DNA from: Pandoraea vervacti
GTDB lineage: Bacteria; Pseudomonadota; Gammaproteobacteria; Burkholderiales; Burkholderiaceae
DNA: 64,000 bases
Assembly (NCBI RefSeq): GCF_000934605.2
Contig: NZ_CP010897.2
Location: forward strand, 4,650,001 to 4,714,000
Direction: 5' to 3'
In this document: piece after piece, positions 8,482 to 17,911 of the stretch
Layout: each line of letters begins with the position of its first letter
How positions within the stretch are numbered: the first letter of the stretch is position 1
Position numbers and translations under genes: made by a program
Notes under the pieces: model-generated
Databases searched by the model: none
What the model was told of the DNA's origin: nothing
Seen by the model: only the letters and a program-made list of their open reading frames with translations

Positions 8482-9194
8482 GCGGCACCCTATATCTCAT
8501 CCCTAATACGCTGGGGACGAACACCCGTGGCGGCTTGCCGGCGGTGTTGCCGGAAGAGGTCCGCGCGGTGACCGCAGGCTTGACGTATTTCGTGGGGGAG
8601 CAAGCGAAGAGCACCCGGGCCTTCCTCAAGCTGATCGGGGTCAACACGCCCATCCAGGAAATCGAGATCCGGGAGCTGAACGTCAATACGCCCGCAGCGG
8701 CGATCGATGAACTGCTCGCCCCGATGCTTGCCGGTGCGGATGGCGGCCTCGTCTCCGAAGCGGGATGCCCGGCCGTCGCGGATCCTGGCGCATTGCTGGT
8801 ACGACGCGCTCACGAAAAAGGCGTGCGCGTGGTGCCGTTTGTTGGCCCCAGTTCGATTCTGCTCGCGCTCATGGCGAGCGGCCTGAACGGGCAAAGCTTC
8901 GCCTTTCACGGCTATCTGCCGACCGATGCGGCCGAGCGCGCAAAGCGGTTGCGCGAGCTCGAACAACGTTCGCGCAAGGAAAAGCAGACGCAGATCTTCA
9001 TCGAGACTCCCTACCGCAACAAGGCGATGCTCGACGCGTTGTTGCAAAGTTGCGACGCTTCCACGCTGTTGTGCGTCGCCGTCGATGTCACGCAGGACGG
9101 CGAGCAAATCGTGACACACCGGATCAAGGGATGGCCCCACGCCAGCGTCGATCTCCACAAGCGGCCCGCGATTTTTCTGTTTTTGGGTCAATAA
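8478..9194 (+). CDS. RsmI-like SAM-dependent methyltransferase (tetrapyrrole methylase fold)
   Basis: A 238-residue member of the tetrapyrrole methylase superfamily, related to the 16S rRNA methylase RsmI but shorter and divergent. It starts MSGTLYLIPNTLG, and shows SEAGCPAVADPGALLVRRAHEKG and VPFVGPSSILLALMASGL, the conserved SAM-binding segments, then FHGYLP and ETPYRN. This second RsmI-like form is commonly beside maf in beta-proteobacteria. Its substrate is not known; rRNA or a small molecule is possible. Confidence 0.85.
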   Translation: MSGTLYLIPNTLGTNTRGGLPAVLPEEVRAVTAGLTYFVGEQAKSTRAFLKLIGVNTPIQEIEIRELNVNTPAAAIDELLAPMLAGADGGLVSEAGCPAVADPGALLVRRAHEKGVRVVPFVGPSSILLALMASGLNGQSFAFHGYLPTDAAERAKRLRELEQRSRKEKQTQIFIETPYRNKAMLDALLQSCDASTLLCVAVDVTQDGEQIVTHRIKGWPHASVDLHKRPAIFLFLGQ

Positions 9195-9230
9195 CGCCTG
9201 GAACGCCGCTTAATTCACCGGCAACAAAGC

Positions 9231-9267
9231 AAAACCCCACGGGAATTTCGAATTTCCGTGGGGTTTT
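9231..9267. terminator. Bidirectional intrinsic terminator between RsmI-like gene and sppA
   Basis: A 12-bp perfect stem (aaaaccccacgg / ccgtggggtttt) with a short AT-rich loop, flanked by A-run on the left and T-run on the right. It lies between two convergent genes and can serve both. Confidence 0.9.
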
Positions 9268-9311
9268 GTTTGTTGACGCGCCGGTGCAGACACCGTCGGC
9301 AAGCCACCGCG

Positions 9312-10358
9312 TTACTTCATTGTCAGCGCCGATCCCATCAGCATGGTCTTCATCGCCGCGGCGCCGACAGCCGCGCCGAAGCGCCGCGCCATGCGCTCGG
9401 GCAGATTTTCCTTGACGGTATAGTCCACCAGATCGGGGGCCTTGAGTACATCGCGGGCCACGGAATCGACCGTCCCCAGCCCGTCGGCCAACCCCAGTTC
9501 GACGGAACGCTGCCCCGTCCAGAACAGACCGCTGAACAGATCCGGATCGTCCTTCAGCCGGTTGCCACGACCTTTCTTGACGGCCACGATGAACTGCTGA
9601 TGCACCTGCTCCAGCATATCGAGTGCGTAAGCCTTCTGCTGTTCGGTCTGCGGGGAAAACGGATCCAGGAAGCCCTTGTTACGGCCTGCCGTCAGCAAAC
9701 GGCGCTCGACGCCGACCTTGTCCATGAGCCCCGTGAAGCCGAAGCCGTCCATCAACACGCCGATGGACCCCACAATGCTGGCTTTGTCGACGTAGATCTT
9801 GTCTGCGGCCGCCGCCACGTAATAGCCACCGGAGGCGCACATTTCCTCGACGACGACATAGAGCGGCTTCTTCGGATATTTCGCGCGCAACCGCGCGATG
9901 TCGTCGTAAATCATGCCGGCCTGCACCGGACTGCCGCCAGGACTGTTGATTCGCAGGATCACGCCCGCCGCCGACTTGTCCTCGAACGCCGACTCAAGCG
10001 CCGAATTGATTTTCTGCGCGCTCGCCTGTCCGTCTGCAGAGATCTCTCCGTTCAGGGTCACGAGCGCCGTGTGCTTGCCCGAACCGACGCCGGCGGACGT
10101 CGTGCTGCCGCTATCGAAATCGAAAATCGACCAGACGGCGAAGGCAATGATCGCCAGAATCAGCAGGCGGAAGAAAATCTTCCAGCGGCGCGCGGCCCGT
10201 TGTTCGCGAATGCCCGCCATCAGCACCTTTTCCAGCATCTCGCGCTCCCACGGCTTGACCTCATGCGGATCGCGCACGGCGCCGGATGGGGTCCGGGCGC
10301 CCGGCGGCGGGAAGCCGGGTTCGGTGCGAGGCGAATCGGGCGGCAAGGAATCGGCCAT
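9312..10358 (-). CDS. sppA: Signal peptide peptidase SppA, 36-kDa type (S49 protease)
   Basis: A membrane-anchored S49 serine protease of 348 residues that degrades cleaved signal peptides in other bacteria. A Pro-rich cytoplasmic N-terminus (1-60) is followed by one transmembrane helix (about 61-79, IFFRLLILAIIAFAVWSIF) and the protease domain. Ser176 in CASGGYY is the predicted nucleophile and Lys228 in TAGRNKGFLDPF, 52 residues later, the predicted general base, the spacing of the short SppA type. GVILRINSPGGS forms the oxyanion region. An 11-bp tandem array lies just before its start. Confidence 0.92.
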   Translation of the reverse strand: MADSLPPDSPRTEPGFPPPGARTPSGAVRDPHEVKPWEREMLEKVLMAGIREQRAARRWKIFFRLLILAIIAFAVWSIFDFDSGSTTSAGVGSGKHTALVTLNGEISADGQASAQKINSALESAFEDKSAAGVILRINSPGGSPVQAGMIYDDIARLRAKYPKKPLYVVVEEMCASGGYYVAAAADKIYVDKASIVGSIGVLMDGFGFTGLMDKVGVERRLLTAGRNKGFLDPFSPQTEQQKAYALDMLEQVHQQFIVAVKKGRGNRLKDDPDLFSGLFWTGQRSVELGLADGLGTVDSVARDVLKAPDLVDYTVKENLPERMARRFGAAVGAAAMKTMLMGSALTMK

Positions 10359-10380
10359 ACGTTATCCAGGACTTTAAGGG

Positions 10381-10413
10381 ACGTTAGAGTGACGTTAGAG
10401 TGACGTTTGAGTC
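10381..10413. repeat. 11-bp tandem array, three units
   Basis: Units acgttagagtg, acgttagagtg and acgtttgagtc fill the gap between the Rieske gene stop and the sppA start. It is one of several short tandem arrays in this window that lie at the 3' end of a gene. Confidence 0.85.
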
Positions 10414-10435
10414 AAATAAGGCCGATGCCGCATGC

Positions 10436-10837
10436 TCAGGGCGCGGAAGACCCCGGCGCGGCGATATAGGCGTCGGGCCACCAGACGACGGTCGTCCGGC
10501 AATCGGCCGACGGCACCTCCTCAACTCGCACCGGCTGCAAGGCACCGCCACGACAGGGACCGCCGACGCACAAGCCCGTATCCGGCTCGTAGGTCGCGCC
10601 ATGTGTGGCGCATATCAAGTATAAGCCGCCCGTCTCGAAGAACTGCCCCTCCGACCAGTCCAACTCCATCGGTACGTGCGCGCATTGATTCAGATAGCCA
10701 TAGACCTGTCCGTCGTAGCGAATCACGAACGCTGGCGTTGGACGCCCGCTCACGAGCACCTCGAAGCGCACGCCGCGCCCGCCGTCTTCAAGGGCGTCGC
10801 CCGCACAGATGGGCAGCGGCGCGGCAGTGTCGGTCAC
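10436..10837 (-). CDS. Small Rieske [2Fe-2S] protein
   Basis: A 133-residue stand-alone Rieske protein. The cluster ligands are visible as NQCAHVPMELD (Cys-x-His) and ICATHGATYEPDTG (Cys-x-x-His). The start GTG at 10837 overlaps the stop of the upstream phosphatase gene by 4 bp (GTGA) and has GGAG five bases upstream; a longer start at 10855 or 10885 is possible but would overlap the neighbour more. It has no membrane anchor and no oxygenase partner nearby. Small soluble Rieske ferredoxins of this type donate electrons, but the partner is unknown. Confidence 0.85.
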   Translation of the reverse strand: MTDTAAPLPICAGDALEDGGRGVRFEVLVSGRPTPAFVIRYDGQVYGYLNQCAHVPMELDWSEGQFFETGGLYLICATHGATYEPDTGLCVGGPCRGGALQPVRVEEVPSADCRTTVVWWPDAYIAAPGSSAP

Positions 10838-11496
10838 ACGCGCTCCAGCAGCCATTCGCGCAGTTCGGCCACGCTTGCGGCGCAATAGGCGGGTTCCAGG
10901 GCCACCAACTGGTCGCGAGGATGCGCGCCGCCGTATGCCACGCCCACGCCGGCCGCACCGGCGCTACGCGCCATCTGCAAGTCGTGCGTAGTGTCGCCGA
11001 TCATGACGGTTCGGCGCAGGTCCTGACCGAGTTCACGCGTCAGTTCCTGGAGCATGGCCGGGTGCGGCTTCGAAAATGTCTCATCCGCGCAACGGGTGGC
11101 GTCGAACATCCGCATCAGGCCAGCCGATTCGAGCGCCCGGTTCAGACCGACACGCGACTTGCCTGTCGCCACGGCGAGGAAACGGCCGCGCGAGCGCAGT
11201 TCTTCGAGCAATTCGCGCACACCGGCGAAGAGGACCGTCTCCTTGTCGCCGACCAGATAGTGAAAGCGATAACGTTCCGACAAGCGCGGATAATGCGCCG
11301 GATCGAGCGACGGGACAGCCATTTGCAGGGCGTCGCGCAGCCCGAGGCCGATCACGTGGCTTGCGAGCTCGTCCGTCGGGACCGGCAGACCGAGATCACG
11401 GCAAGCCGCCTGGATGCAGCGGGTAATCGTGGGCGTCGAGTCCATCAACGTCCCGTCCCAGTCGAATACGACCAGGTCAAATTCAGGGCTTGGCAT
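10834..11496 (-). CDS. HAD-family phosphatase, phosphoglycolate-phosphatase-like
   Basis: A 220-residue haloacid dehalogenase hydrolase. Motif I is VVFDWDGTLMDST (nucleophile Asp12, acid/base Asp14), motif II is VATGKS, motif III includes KPHPAM, and motif IV is MIGDTTHDLQMA. The alpha-helical cap and the sequence resemble Gph, but the true substrate cannot be read from sequence. It overlaps rluC upstream by 14 bp and the Rieske gene downstream by 4 bp, so the three form one operon. Confidence 0.85.
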   Translation of the reverse strand: MPSPEFDLVVFDWDGTLMDSTPTITRCIQAACRDLGLPVPTDELASHVIGLGLRDALQMAVPSLDPAHYPRLSERYRFHYLVGDKETVLFAGVRELLEELRSRGRFLAVATGKSRVGLNRALESAGLMRMFDATRCADETFSKPHPAMLQELTRELGQDLRRTVMIGDTTHDLQMARSAGAAGVGVAYGGAHPRDQLVALEPAYCAASVAELREWLLERV

Positions 11497-12487
11497 CGGC
11501 GGTGGAAGTTCGAAGTTGATTCAGGAATTGCTCACATTCTGGCGGTAACGCGGCTTCCAGCGCAATCGGCGTATCCAGTACCGGGTGTGTGAACTTCAAC
11601 CGGTAGGCGTGCAGGAACATGCGTTTGATGCCGGGACGGCTGCCCGGACGCGCCAGGTGCTTGTTCAGCGTAAAGTCGCCATATTTGTCGTCGCCGACGA
11701 TGGGCGTGCCGCAATGCGCCAGATGCACGCGGATCTGATGGGTTCGCCCCGTTTTGAGTTCCGCTTCGAGCAACGTATAAGGCGGGTGAGATTCCACCAT
11801 GCGAAATACGGTGTGGGAAGCTTGTCCGTCCTCCTGCACACGAACGCGACGCTCGCCTTCCGCCGTGACATATTTATATAGCGGCGCTTTGACCGAGCGC
11901 TGACGATCACGCCACTCCCCCGTCACACAGGCCAGATACCGCTTGTCCATGCGGTTATGGCGGATCTGCTCGTGCATTCCAACCAATGCCGCACGCTTTT
12001 TCGCAAGCAGCAGGATGCCGGACGTTTCGCGATCCAGCCGGTGCACCAGCTCCAGAAACTTCAGATGCGGCAGCGACCGTCGCAACTGTTCGATCACGCC
12101 GAATGACACCCCACTCCCCCCGTGCACGGCGACACCGGCGGGTTTGTCGATAGCCATGAGGTAATCGTCCTCGAACAGGACAGGGAAACTGGCGGCCGGA
12201 ACGTGGGCCTTTGCGTCGGGATCGGGCGTCGCCATGCGAACCGGCGGAATCCGCACGATATCGCCAAGGACAAGTCGATAGGCTGCGTCTACTCTCCCTT
12301 TGTTGACGCGGACTTCGCCGCTACGCAGGATGCGGTATACGTGGCTTTTCGGCACACCTTTGCATTCGCGCAGGAGAAAATTATCGATACGCTGGCCCGC
12401 CGAGCCATCGTCGACTTCGACCAGCTTGACCTGCGGTGCGGACGCCGGCGCAACCATTTTCTGCCGACTTTTGCCTAACTCATTCAT
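11483..12487 (-). CDS. rluC: 23S rRNA pseudouridine synthase RluC
   Basis: An RluA-family enzyme that in E. coli isomerises uridines 955, 2504 and 2580 of 23S rRNA. An N-terminal S4 RNA-binding domain (GQRIDNFLLRECKGVPKSHVYRILR is its core, split across the motif) precedes the synthase domain, with the catalytic Asp in VHRLDRETSGILLL and the RTHQIRVHLAH motif. The start at 12487 gives 334 residues; the ATG at 12457 is an alternative. A TATATT box ends about 4 bp before 12487, so the message may be nearly leaderless or begin inside the frame. Confidence 0.92.
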   Translation of the reverse strand: MNELGKSRQKMVAPASAPQVKLVEVDDGSAGQRIDNFLLRECKGVPKSHVYRILRSGEVRVNKGRVDAAYRLVLGDIVRIPPVRMATPDPDAKAHVPAASFPVLFEDDYLMAIDKPAGVAVHGGSGVSFGVIEQLRRSLPHLKFLELVHRLDRETSGILLLAKKRAALVGMHEQIRHNRMDKRYLACVTGEWRDRQRSVKAPLYKYVTAEGERRVRVQEDGQASHTVFRMVESHPPYTLLEAELKTGRTHQIRVHLAHCGTPIVGDDKYGDFTLNKHLARPGSRPGIKRMFLHAYRLKFTHPVLDTPIALEAALPPECEQFLNQLRTSTADAKP

Positions 12488-13108
12488 TATGAATATAATT
12501 TGTCCGACAGAGATGGTGGTAGCGGGAATCATGCCAAATCCCCACCTCTGTCCGGTGCATACCCCAAAACGGTATTTTACTTGCACCCCGGGCAGGCTGC
12601 TCGTCCGGTGACCCTGGAGCAGCGAGCGCACGCACGTCACGCAGCGACGGCAGGAAGTGGGCCCATAGGCCGCTTCGGTCGCAGCGCGCGGGACGCGGAT
12701 AGAGTTGGTGGTTATAGAATTTTTTGGCGATCAGCCCGGACGACACTGCCCGAGCTGATCGCTTTGTGAATATCGTTCGCGCAAAAAGTCGAAATGAGGC
12801 GCCGTCACAAGAAGAATAAGTGTCGGCAGGCGCCCCGAGAAAACACTGATGAAGTTTCTCGTCCAGTTTCTATTGGTATGGACTGCAAGCCCGAAGTGAT
12901 CCGCGCCGAGCCGGGGTTTTCCGGTGGCCCGGCGGATCCGGGTGAGCGCGAAAACGTATTCCTGGCGCCATAGCGTCCGTCGGCCTCATCGCCCGGACCC
13001 CCCGGCAATTCTTCCACTCCCGGCTCGAACCTCGCGTGTTGGATAACTCGAGTGATACGTGCCCGACGCACTGCACATTGGCAACTGCGGCGGGTGGGAG
13101 TCGTTTTC
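12488..13108. promoter_or_regulatory. Divergent rluC/rne intergenic region with long rne leader
   Basis: No gene was found in these 621 bp. On the minus strand a TATATT box lies just before rluC. On the plus strand TATAGA at about 12713 could be a -10 element for rne, which would give a leader of about 390 nt. An 8-bp inverted repeat (gcgatcag at 12727-12734 and ctgatcgc at 12755-12762) would lie near the start of that leader. RNase E is known to control its own mRNA through leader structure in enteric bacteria; whether this leader does so is inference. Confidence 0.4.
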
Positions 13109-16100
13109 ATGAAACGCATGTTGTTCAATGCCACGCAGCAGGAAGAACTGCGCGTGGCAATCGTCGATGGACAGAAACTCATCGACATCGATATCGAGAC
13201 GGCCGGACGCGAACAGCGTAAAGGCAATATCTACAAGGGTGTCATCACCCGTATCGAACCCTCTCTCGAAGCCTGCTTCGTCAATTACGGCGAAGGTCGC
13301 CACGGGTTCCTGCCGTTCAAGGAAGTCGCCCGTGCGTACTTCCGCGAAGGTGCCGATGTGCGCAATGCGCGCATTCAGGACGCCCTCTCCGAAGGCCAGG
13401 AACTCATCGTTCAGGTAGAAAAGGAAGAACGCGGCAACAAGGGCGCAGCCCTCACGACGTTCATTTCGCTGGCAGGCCGCTACCTGGTGCTGATGCCGAA
13501 CAACCCGCGCGGCGGCGGTGTCTCGCGTCGCATCGAAGGCGAAGACCGTCAGGAACTGCGCGAGACGATGGGTCAGCTCGAACTGCCGGAAGGCATGAGC
13601 ATCATTGCCCGCACTGCCGGTATCGGTCGCTCGGCCGAAGAACTCCAGTGGGACCTGAACTACCTGCTGCAACTCTGGCACGCCATCGAAGGCGCTGCCC
13701 ACAACATCGAACTGCCGCGCGACTCGGCCCTGATCTATCTCGAGTCGAGCCTCGTCATTCGCGCGATCCGCGATTACTTCCAGCCGGATATCGGTGAAAT
13801 CCTCATCGATACGGAAGAAATTTCCGAACAAGCCCGCAACTTCATGCAGGTGGTCATGCCCGATCACCTCAACCGCGTGAAGCAGTATCGTGACGACGTG
13901 CCGCTGTTCTCCCGTTTCCAGATCGAACACCAGATCGAGACGGCTTACTCGCGCCAGGTGCCGCTGCCTTCGGGCGGCGCGATCGTGATCGATCACACCG
14001 AAGCGCTCGTCTCGATCGACGTGAACTCGGCACGTGCCACCAAGGGCGCCGACATCGAAGAAACCGCGCTGCGCACCAACCTGGAAGCGGCAGATGAAGT
14101 CGCACGCCAGTTGCGTCTGCGCGACCTCGGCGGCCTGATCGTGATCGACTTCATCGACATGGAGTCGGCCAAGAGCCAGCGTGAAGTCGAACAACGTGTC
14201 AAGGATGCGCTCAAGCACGACCGGGCCCGCGTCCAGATGGGCAAGATTTCGCGCTTCGGCCTGATGGAACTGTCACGTCAGCGCCTGCGCCCGTCGCTGT
14301 CCGAAGGCACGCACGTGACCTGCCCGCGCTGCAACGGCACCGGCCATATCCGCGATGCCGAGTCGTCGGCGCTGCAAGTCCTGCGCATCATTCAGGAAGA
14401 GGCGATGAAGGAGCACACGGCAGCGATCCACTGCCAGGTGCCGGTCGAAGTCTCCGCGTTCCTGCTCAACGAAAAGCGTCAGGAAATCAACAAGATCGAA
14501 GCACGCTTCAAGGTTGGCGTGCTGCTGATCCCGAACAAGCATCTCGAAACGCCGCACTACAAGCTCGAGCGCTTGCGCTTCGACGATCCGCGTCTGGATG
14601 CTCCGAAAGCCAGCTACGCGCTTGCCGAGGAAGCGGCGCGTTCGCTGGAAGAAGATCCGGCGGGCTACAGCAAGAAGAAGGAAGATGCGCGTCCGCGTCA
14701 GGAAGCTGCCGTCAAGGGCATCACGCCCGAGCAGCCGGCGCCGGCGGCTCAACCGCGTCCGGAACCGGTCGCAGCGACGGCGCCGGCCGCTGCCGCACCG
14801 GCAAGCGGCGGCGGTATCTTCGGCTTCATCAAGCGCCTGTTCGGTATCGGTGCTGCCGCACCGGCACCGGTCAAGGCAGAAGAGCCGGTCAAACCGACGG
14901 CACGCCCGCCGCGTGAGCGTCACGACCGTCCGCATCAGCAAAACCGCAATCGTCGCGGCAATGCGCGCGACGACAGCAAGTCGGGCAAGGACAACGCAGG
15001 GCAACCGGCACGCGAAGGCCGTGGCGCCCGTCCGGAACGCGCCGAACGTGCGGAGCGTGGCGAGCGCAATGAACGTAACGAGCGCGGTGATCGCAACGAC
15101 CGTAATGAGCGTAATGAGCGCGGCGACCGCAACGACCGTCAGGAAGGCCGCGACAAGCGCGAGCGAGATGACGCCCAGCGTCAGCCGTCGCAGGACGTGC
15201 GTGCCGAGGAAGGCCGTGAGCCGCGCGAACGCGGCAGCCGTCGTGAACGTGGCGAGCGTCGTGAGCGCCGCCAGACGGAAGGTGCCGACGCTCAGCAAGC
15301 CGCACCGCAACGCGCCGCGGCAGCGCCTTTGAACGCTGAGCAGGAAGTGCTCGATCAGGACCTTCTGGCCACTCAGGCCGCGCAGGTCGAAGGCGCTCCA
15401 CAGGTGACCGGCGAGGAAGGTGAGCAGGCGGGCGAAGAGCGCCGTCGCAGCCGCCGTCGCGGCCGTCGTGGTGGGCGTCGCGAGCGCGAGGCCGGCGAGC
15501 AGCAAGTGAACGCCGATGGCGAACACGCTGACATCGAAGCGTCGGAAGCCGACGAAAGCACGCACGCTCCGGTGCTCTCGAACGCGTCTGCACAGAACGT
15601 TGCAACTGAGGTACCGGTGCACGCCGCTGCCCCGGCCATTCCGGCACCCGCAGCCGTTGCGCCGGCGGTTCAGGCAGTCCAGGCCGAACCGGCCCCGGCA
15701 CCGGTTCGTGCCGAGCCGGTGGAGCCCTTCGCGGCCCCCGTCGCCACGGTCACGGAATCTGCACCGGCCGCAACGCCGGAAGTGCCGTCGCACGTGGTCT
15801 CTGAGCCGGTCGCACAGGCGCCCGCAACGGCACCTGCGCCGATCGCGCCGGTCAACGTTGCGCCGCTGGCCGCGGCAGACGTGACGAGCACGCCGGTCGT
15901 ACCGCCGGTCCATGCGCCACTGCCGGTTGCCACTCAGGCGCCCGCTCAGCAGACGGTGCCGGCCGACGCCCTGACGGAAATTGCCGCCACGGCAGCGACG
16001 GCCAGCGCCCCGACGCCGGCCGAGCAAGCACCGCAGGTTGCCGAAGTTGTCCAGCCGCCGGTTGCCGTCGAGGCAGCCGCGCCGGAGCAAACCGCCCCGG

Positions 16101-16414
16101 CGGCACCGGTGCAAACTGCAACGGCAGTACCGGTCGCCCCGGAAGCCGCAGCGGCCGCGACGGAAGTCGTGACGCAAAAGGTTGCCCCGGTGGTCGTTAC
16201 GCCGACGCTCGAACGCAGCTCGCTCGAATCGACGCTGGCAAGTGTGGGGCTGGTCTGGGTCCACACGGATGCCGACAAGCACCGCGCCGCCAAGGAAGCC
16301 GCCGCCCAGGTCGTCCCGGCACCGCGCGTGCAACGCGAGCGTCGCCCGTCGACACCGCTCAACAGCGGTCCGATGGAGCAAGTGGAAACGCGCTCGACGA
16401 ATCACGTCGCCTGA
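13109..16414 (+). CDS. rne: Ribonuclease E
   Basis: The essential single-strand endoribonuclease and degradosome scaffold, 1,101 residues from the ATG at 13109 (MKRMLFNATQQEELRVA), with GGGAG upstream. The catalytic half (1 to about 520) has the S1 domain, catalytic Asp about 303 in VSIDVNSARATKG and Asp about 346 in VIDFIDME, and the zinc-link Cys pair in TCPRCNGTG near 404. The C-terminal half is low complexity: an amphipathic segment GGIFGFIKRLFGIG at about 567-580, where E. coli has its membrane-binding helix, an Arg-rich NERGDRND repeat region (about 620-760), and an Ala/Pro-rich tail. A conserved LASVGLVWVHTD motif closes the protein. Confidence 0.97.
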   Translation: MKRMLFNATQQEELRVAIVDGQKLIDIDIETAGREQRKGNIYKGVITRIEPSLEACFVNYGEGRHGFLPFKEVARAYFREGADVRNARIQDALSEGQELIVQVEKEERGNKGAALTTFISLAGRYLVLMPNNPRGGGVSRRIEGEDRQELRETMGQLELPEGMSIIARTAGIGRSAEELQWDLNYLLQLWHAIEGAAHNIELPRDSALIYLESSLVIRAIRDYFQPDIGEILIDTEEISEQARNFMQVVMPDHLNRVKQYRDDVPLFSRFQIEHQIETAYSRQVPLPSGGAIVIDHTEALVSIDVNSARATKGADIEETALRTNLEAADEVARQLRLRDLGGLIVIDFIDMESAKSQREVEQRVKDALKHDRARVQMGKISRFGLMELSRQRLRPSLSEGTHVTCPRCNGTGHIRDAESSALQVLRIIQEEAMKEHTAAIHCQVPVEVSAFLLNEKRQEINKIEARFKVGVLLIPNKHLETPHYKLERLRFDDPRLDAPKASYALAEEAARSLEEDPAGYSKKKEDARPRQEAAVKGITPEQPAPAAQPRPEPVAATAPAAAAPASGGGIFGFIKRLFGIGAAAPAPVKAEEPVKPTARPPRERHDRPHQQNRNRRGNARDDSKSGKDNAGQPAREGRGARPERAERAERGERNERNERGDRNDRNERNERGDRNDRQEGRDKRERDDAQRQPSQDVRAEEGREPRERGSRRERGERRERRQTEGADAQQAAPQRAAAAPLNAEQEVLDQDLLATQAAQVEGAPQVTGEEGEQAGEERRRSRRRGRRGGRREREAGEQQVNADGEHADIEASEADESTHAPVLSNASAQNVATEVPVHAAAPAIPAPAAVAPAVQAVQAEPAPAPVRAEPVEPFAAPVATVTESAPAATPEVPSHVVSEPVAQAPATAPAPIAPVNVAPLAAADVTSTPVVPPVHAPLPVATQAPAQQTVPADALTEIAATAATASAPTPAEQAPQVAEVVQPPVAVEAAAPEQTAPAAPVQTATAVPVAPEAAAAATEVVTQKVAPVVVTPTLERSSLESTLASVGLVWVHTDADKHRAAKEAAAQVVPAPRVQRERRPSTPLNSGPMEQVETRSTNHVA

Positions 16415-16518
16415 GAGTGATTTCGTGACACCTCGAACTCACAGGTGCCGCAGATGATGTCCGGGTGGCGACGGCTCACCCGACGTCATCCGATACGAGA
16501 TCATCGATGTGATGTCAG

Positions 16519-16550
16519 AAAAGGAGGCTTCGGCCTCCTTTTCCATTTTT
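16519..16550 (+). terminator. Intrinsic terminator of rne
   Basis: A perfect 10-bp stem (aaaaggaggc / gcctcctttt) with a TTCG tetraloop and a T-rich tail. It lies 105 bp past the rne stop. The 369-bp rne-moaA gap also holds a second stem (cgggtg at 16462-16467 with cacccg at 16477-16482, extended by gatga/tcatc) and a TAGAAT box at about 16754 that may serve moaA. Confidence 0.9.
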
Positions 16551-16783
16551 TGCTTCCTGCTCAACGGCCCTCCCCGGCCGATAGGCTTTGGGGCAACTTC
16601 GCGCCTTACAACCCCGCGTTGTCCCGACTTGTGCCCGCCCGGCGCTGCCCGTATCGTTGCCCTGAGTACAAGTTTGACGTCTCGCCGCGAATACCTCGGT
16701 ACCGATATCCGATGCGTGAATGGCCCGCGTCGGCGGCATTCAGGTCAATTCGTTAGAATGGAGACGCAAGCTAAGGCCCCACC

Positions 16784-17911
16784 ATGACTGAAACGATCAT
16801 CAGACTCACCGATCTGCGTAGCGACGCGCGATATGCGACGCATGCCCCGCAGATTCCCGCACAAGTGCGCGCAGCGACCGGCCATCTCGAAGATGCGCTG
16901 GTGCGGCCCTTGCACGACCTGCGGATTTCGGTGACCGATCGTTGCAACTTTCGCTGCGTCTATTGCATGCCGAAGGACGTCTTCGACAAGGATTACGCCT
17001 TCCTCCCGCAATCCTCCCTGCTGTCTTTCGAAGAAATCGAGCGTACTGCACGCCTGTTCGTCGAACATGGTGTGGAGAAGCTGCGCCTGACGGGCGGTGA
17101 GCCGTTGCTGCGCAAGCACATCGAACGCCTGATCGAGATGCTGGCGCGACTGCGTACGCCGTCCGGCAAGCCGATCGACATCACGCTGACGACAAACGGT
17201 TCGCTTTTGGCGCGCCGGGCGCAATCGCTCAAGGATGCGGGCCTGACCCGCGTTACGGTCAGCCTCGATAGCCTCGACGATACGATTTTCCGGCGGATGA
17301 ACGACGTCGACTTCCCTGTCACGAAAGTGCTCGAGGGGATCGCCGAAGCCCAGCGTGTCGGCCTGGGCCCGGTCAAAGTCAACATGGTCGTCAAACGCGG
17401 CACGAATGACACCGATATCGTGCCGATGGCACGGCATTTCCATGGCAGCGGTGTCGTTTTGCGCTTCATCGAATATATGGATGTCGGCACGTCGAACGGC
17501 TGGCGTATGGACGAAGTGCTGCCGTCAGCCGATGTCATCGCCCGCGTGGGCAATGCTCTGCCTGTGGAACCGCTGGAACCGAACTACCCGGGCGAGACTG
17601 CGCAGCGCTGGCGGTACCGTGACGGCGGCGGTGAAGTCGGCGTCATTTCGTCCGTCACCCGCGCTTTTTGCGGCACTTGTTCCCGTGCCCGATTGTCTAC
17701 GGAAGGCAAGTTGTACCTGTGCCTTTTCGCGAGCTCGGGGTACGACTTGCGCACGCTGCTGCGTAACGGCGCGAGCGACGCGCAGATCTCGACCGTCATC
17801 GGCGATATCTGGCACGGACGCACCGACCGGTACTCGGCTTTGCGTACGGCGGCCACTGGCCTGCCGGAGAACGCACCACCGAAAGTGGAGATGTCCTACA
17901 TCGGCGGATAA
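16784..17911 (+). CDS. moaA: GTP 3',8-cyclase MoaA (molybdenum cofactor step 1)
   Basis: A radical-SAM enzyme that rearranges GTP on the way to cyclic pyranopterin monophosphate, 375 residues. The radical-SAM cluster ligands are Cys54, Cys58 and Cys61 in DRCNFRCVYCMP; the second cluster lies in AFCGTCSRARLSTEG with a further Cys in YLCLF. The C-terminal MSYIGG ends in the essential Gly-Gly. An N-terminal extension of about 40 residues precedes the domain. It heads a cofactor group with mobA and moeA on the same strand. Confidence 0.97.
   Translation: MTETIIRLTDLRSDARYATHAPQIPAQVRAATGHLEDALVRPLHDLRISVTDRCNFRCVYCMPKDVFDKDYAFLPQSSLLSFEEIERTARLFVEHGVEKLRLTGGEPLLRKHIERLIEMLARLRTPSGKPIDITLTTNGSLLARRAQSLKDAGLTRVTVSLDSLDDTIFRRMNDVDFPVTKVLEGIAEAQRVGLGPVKVNMVVKRGTNDTDIVPMARHFHGSGVVLRFIEYMDVGTSNGWRMDEVLPSADVIARVGNALPVEPLEPNYPGETAQRWRYRDGGGEVGVISSVTRAFCGTCSRARLSTEGKLYLCLFASSGYDLRTLLRNGASDAQISTVIGDIWHGRTDRYSALRTAATGLPENAPPKVEMSYIGG

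Noticed and set aside
14273..16405. A 710-codon minus-strand frame opposite the RNase E C-terminal half
   Set aside because: Shadow of a repetitive GC-rich gene; composition is Arg/Gly-rich and there is no start signal.
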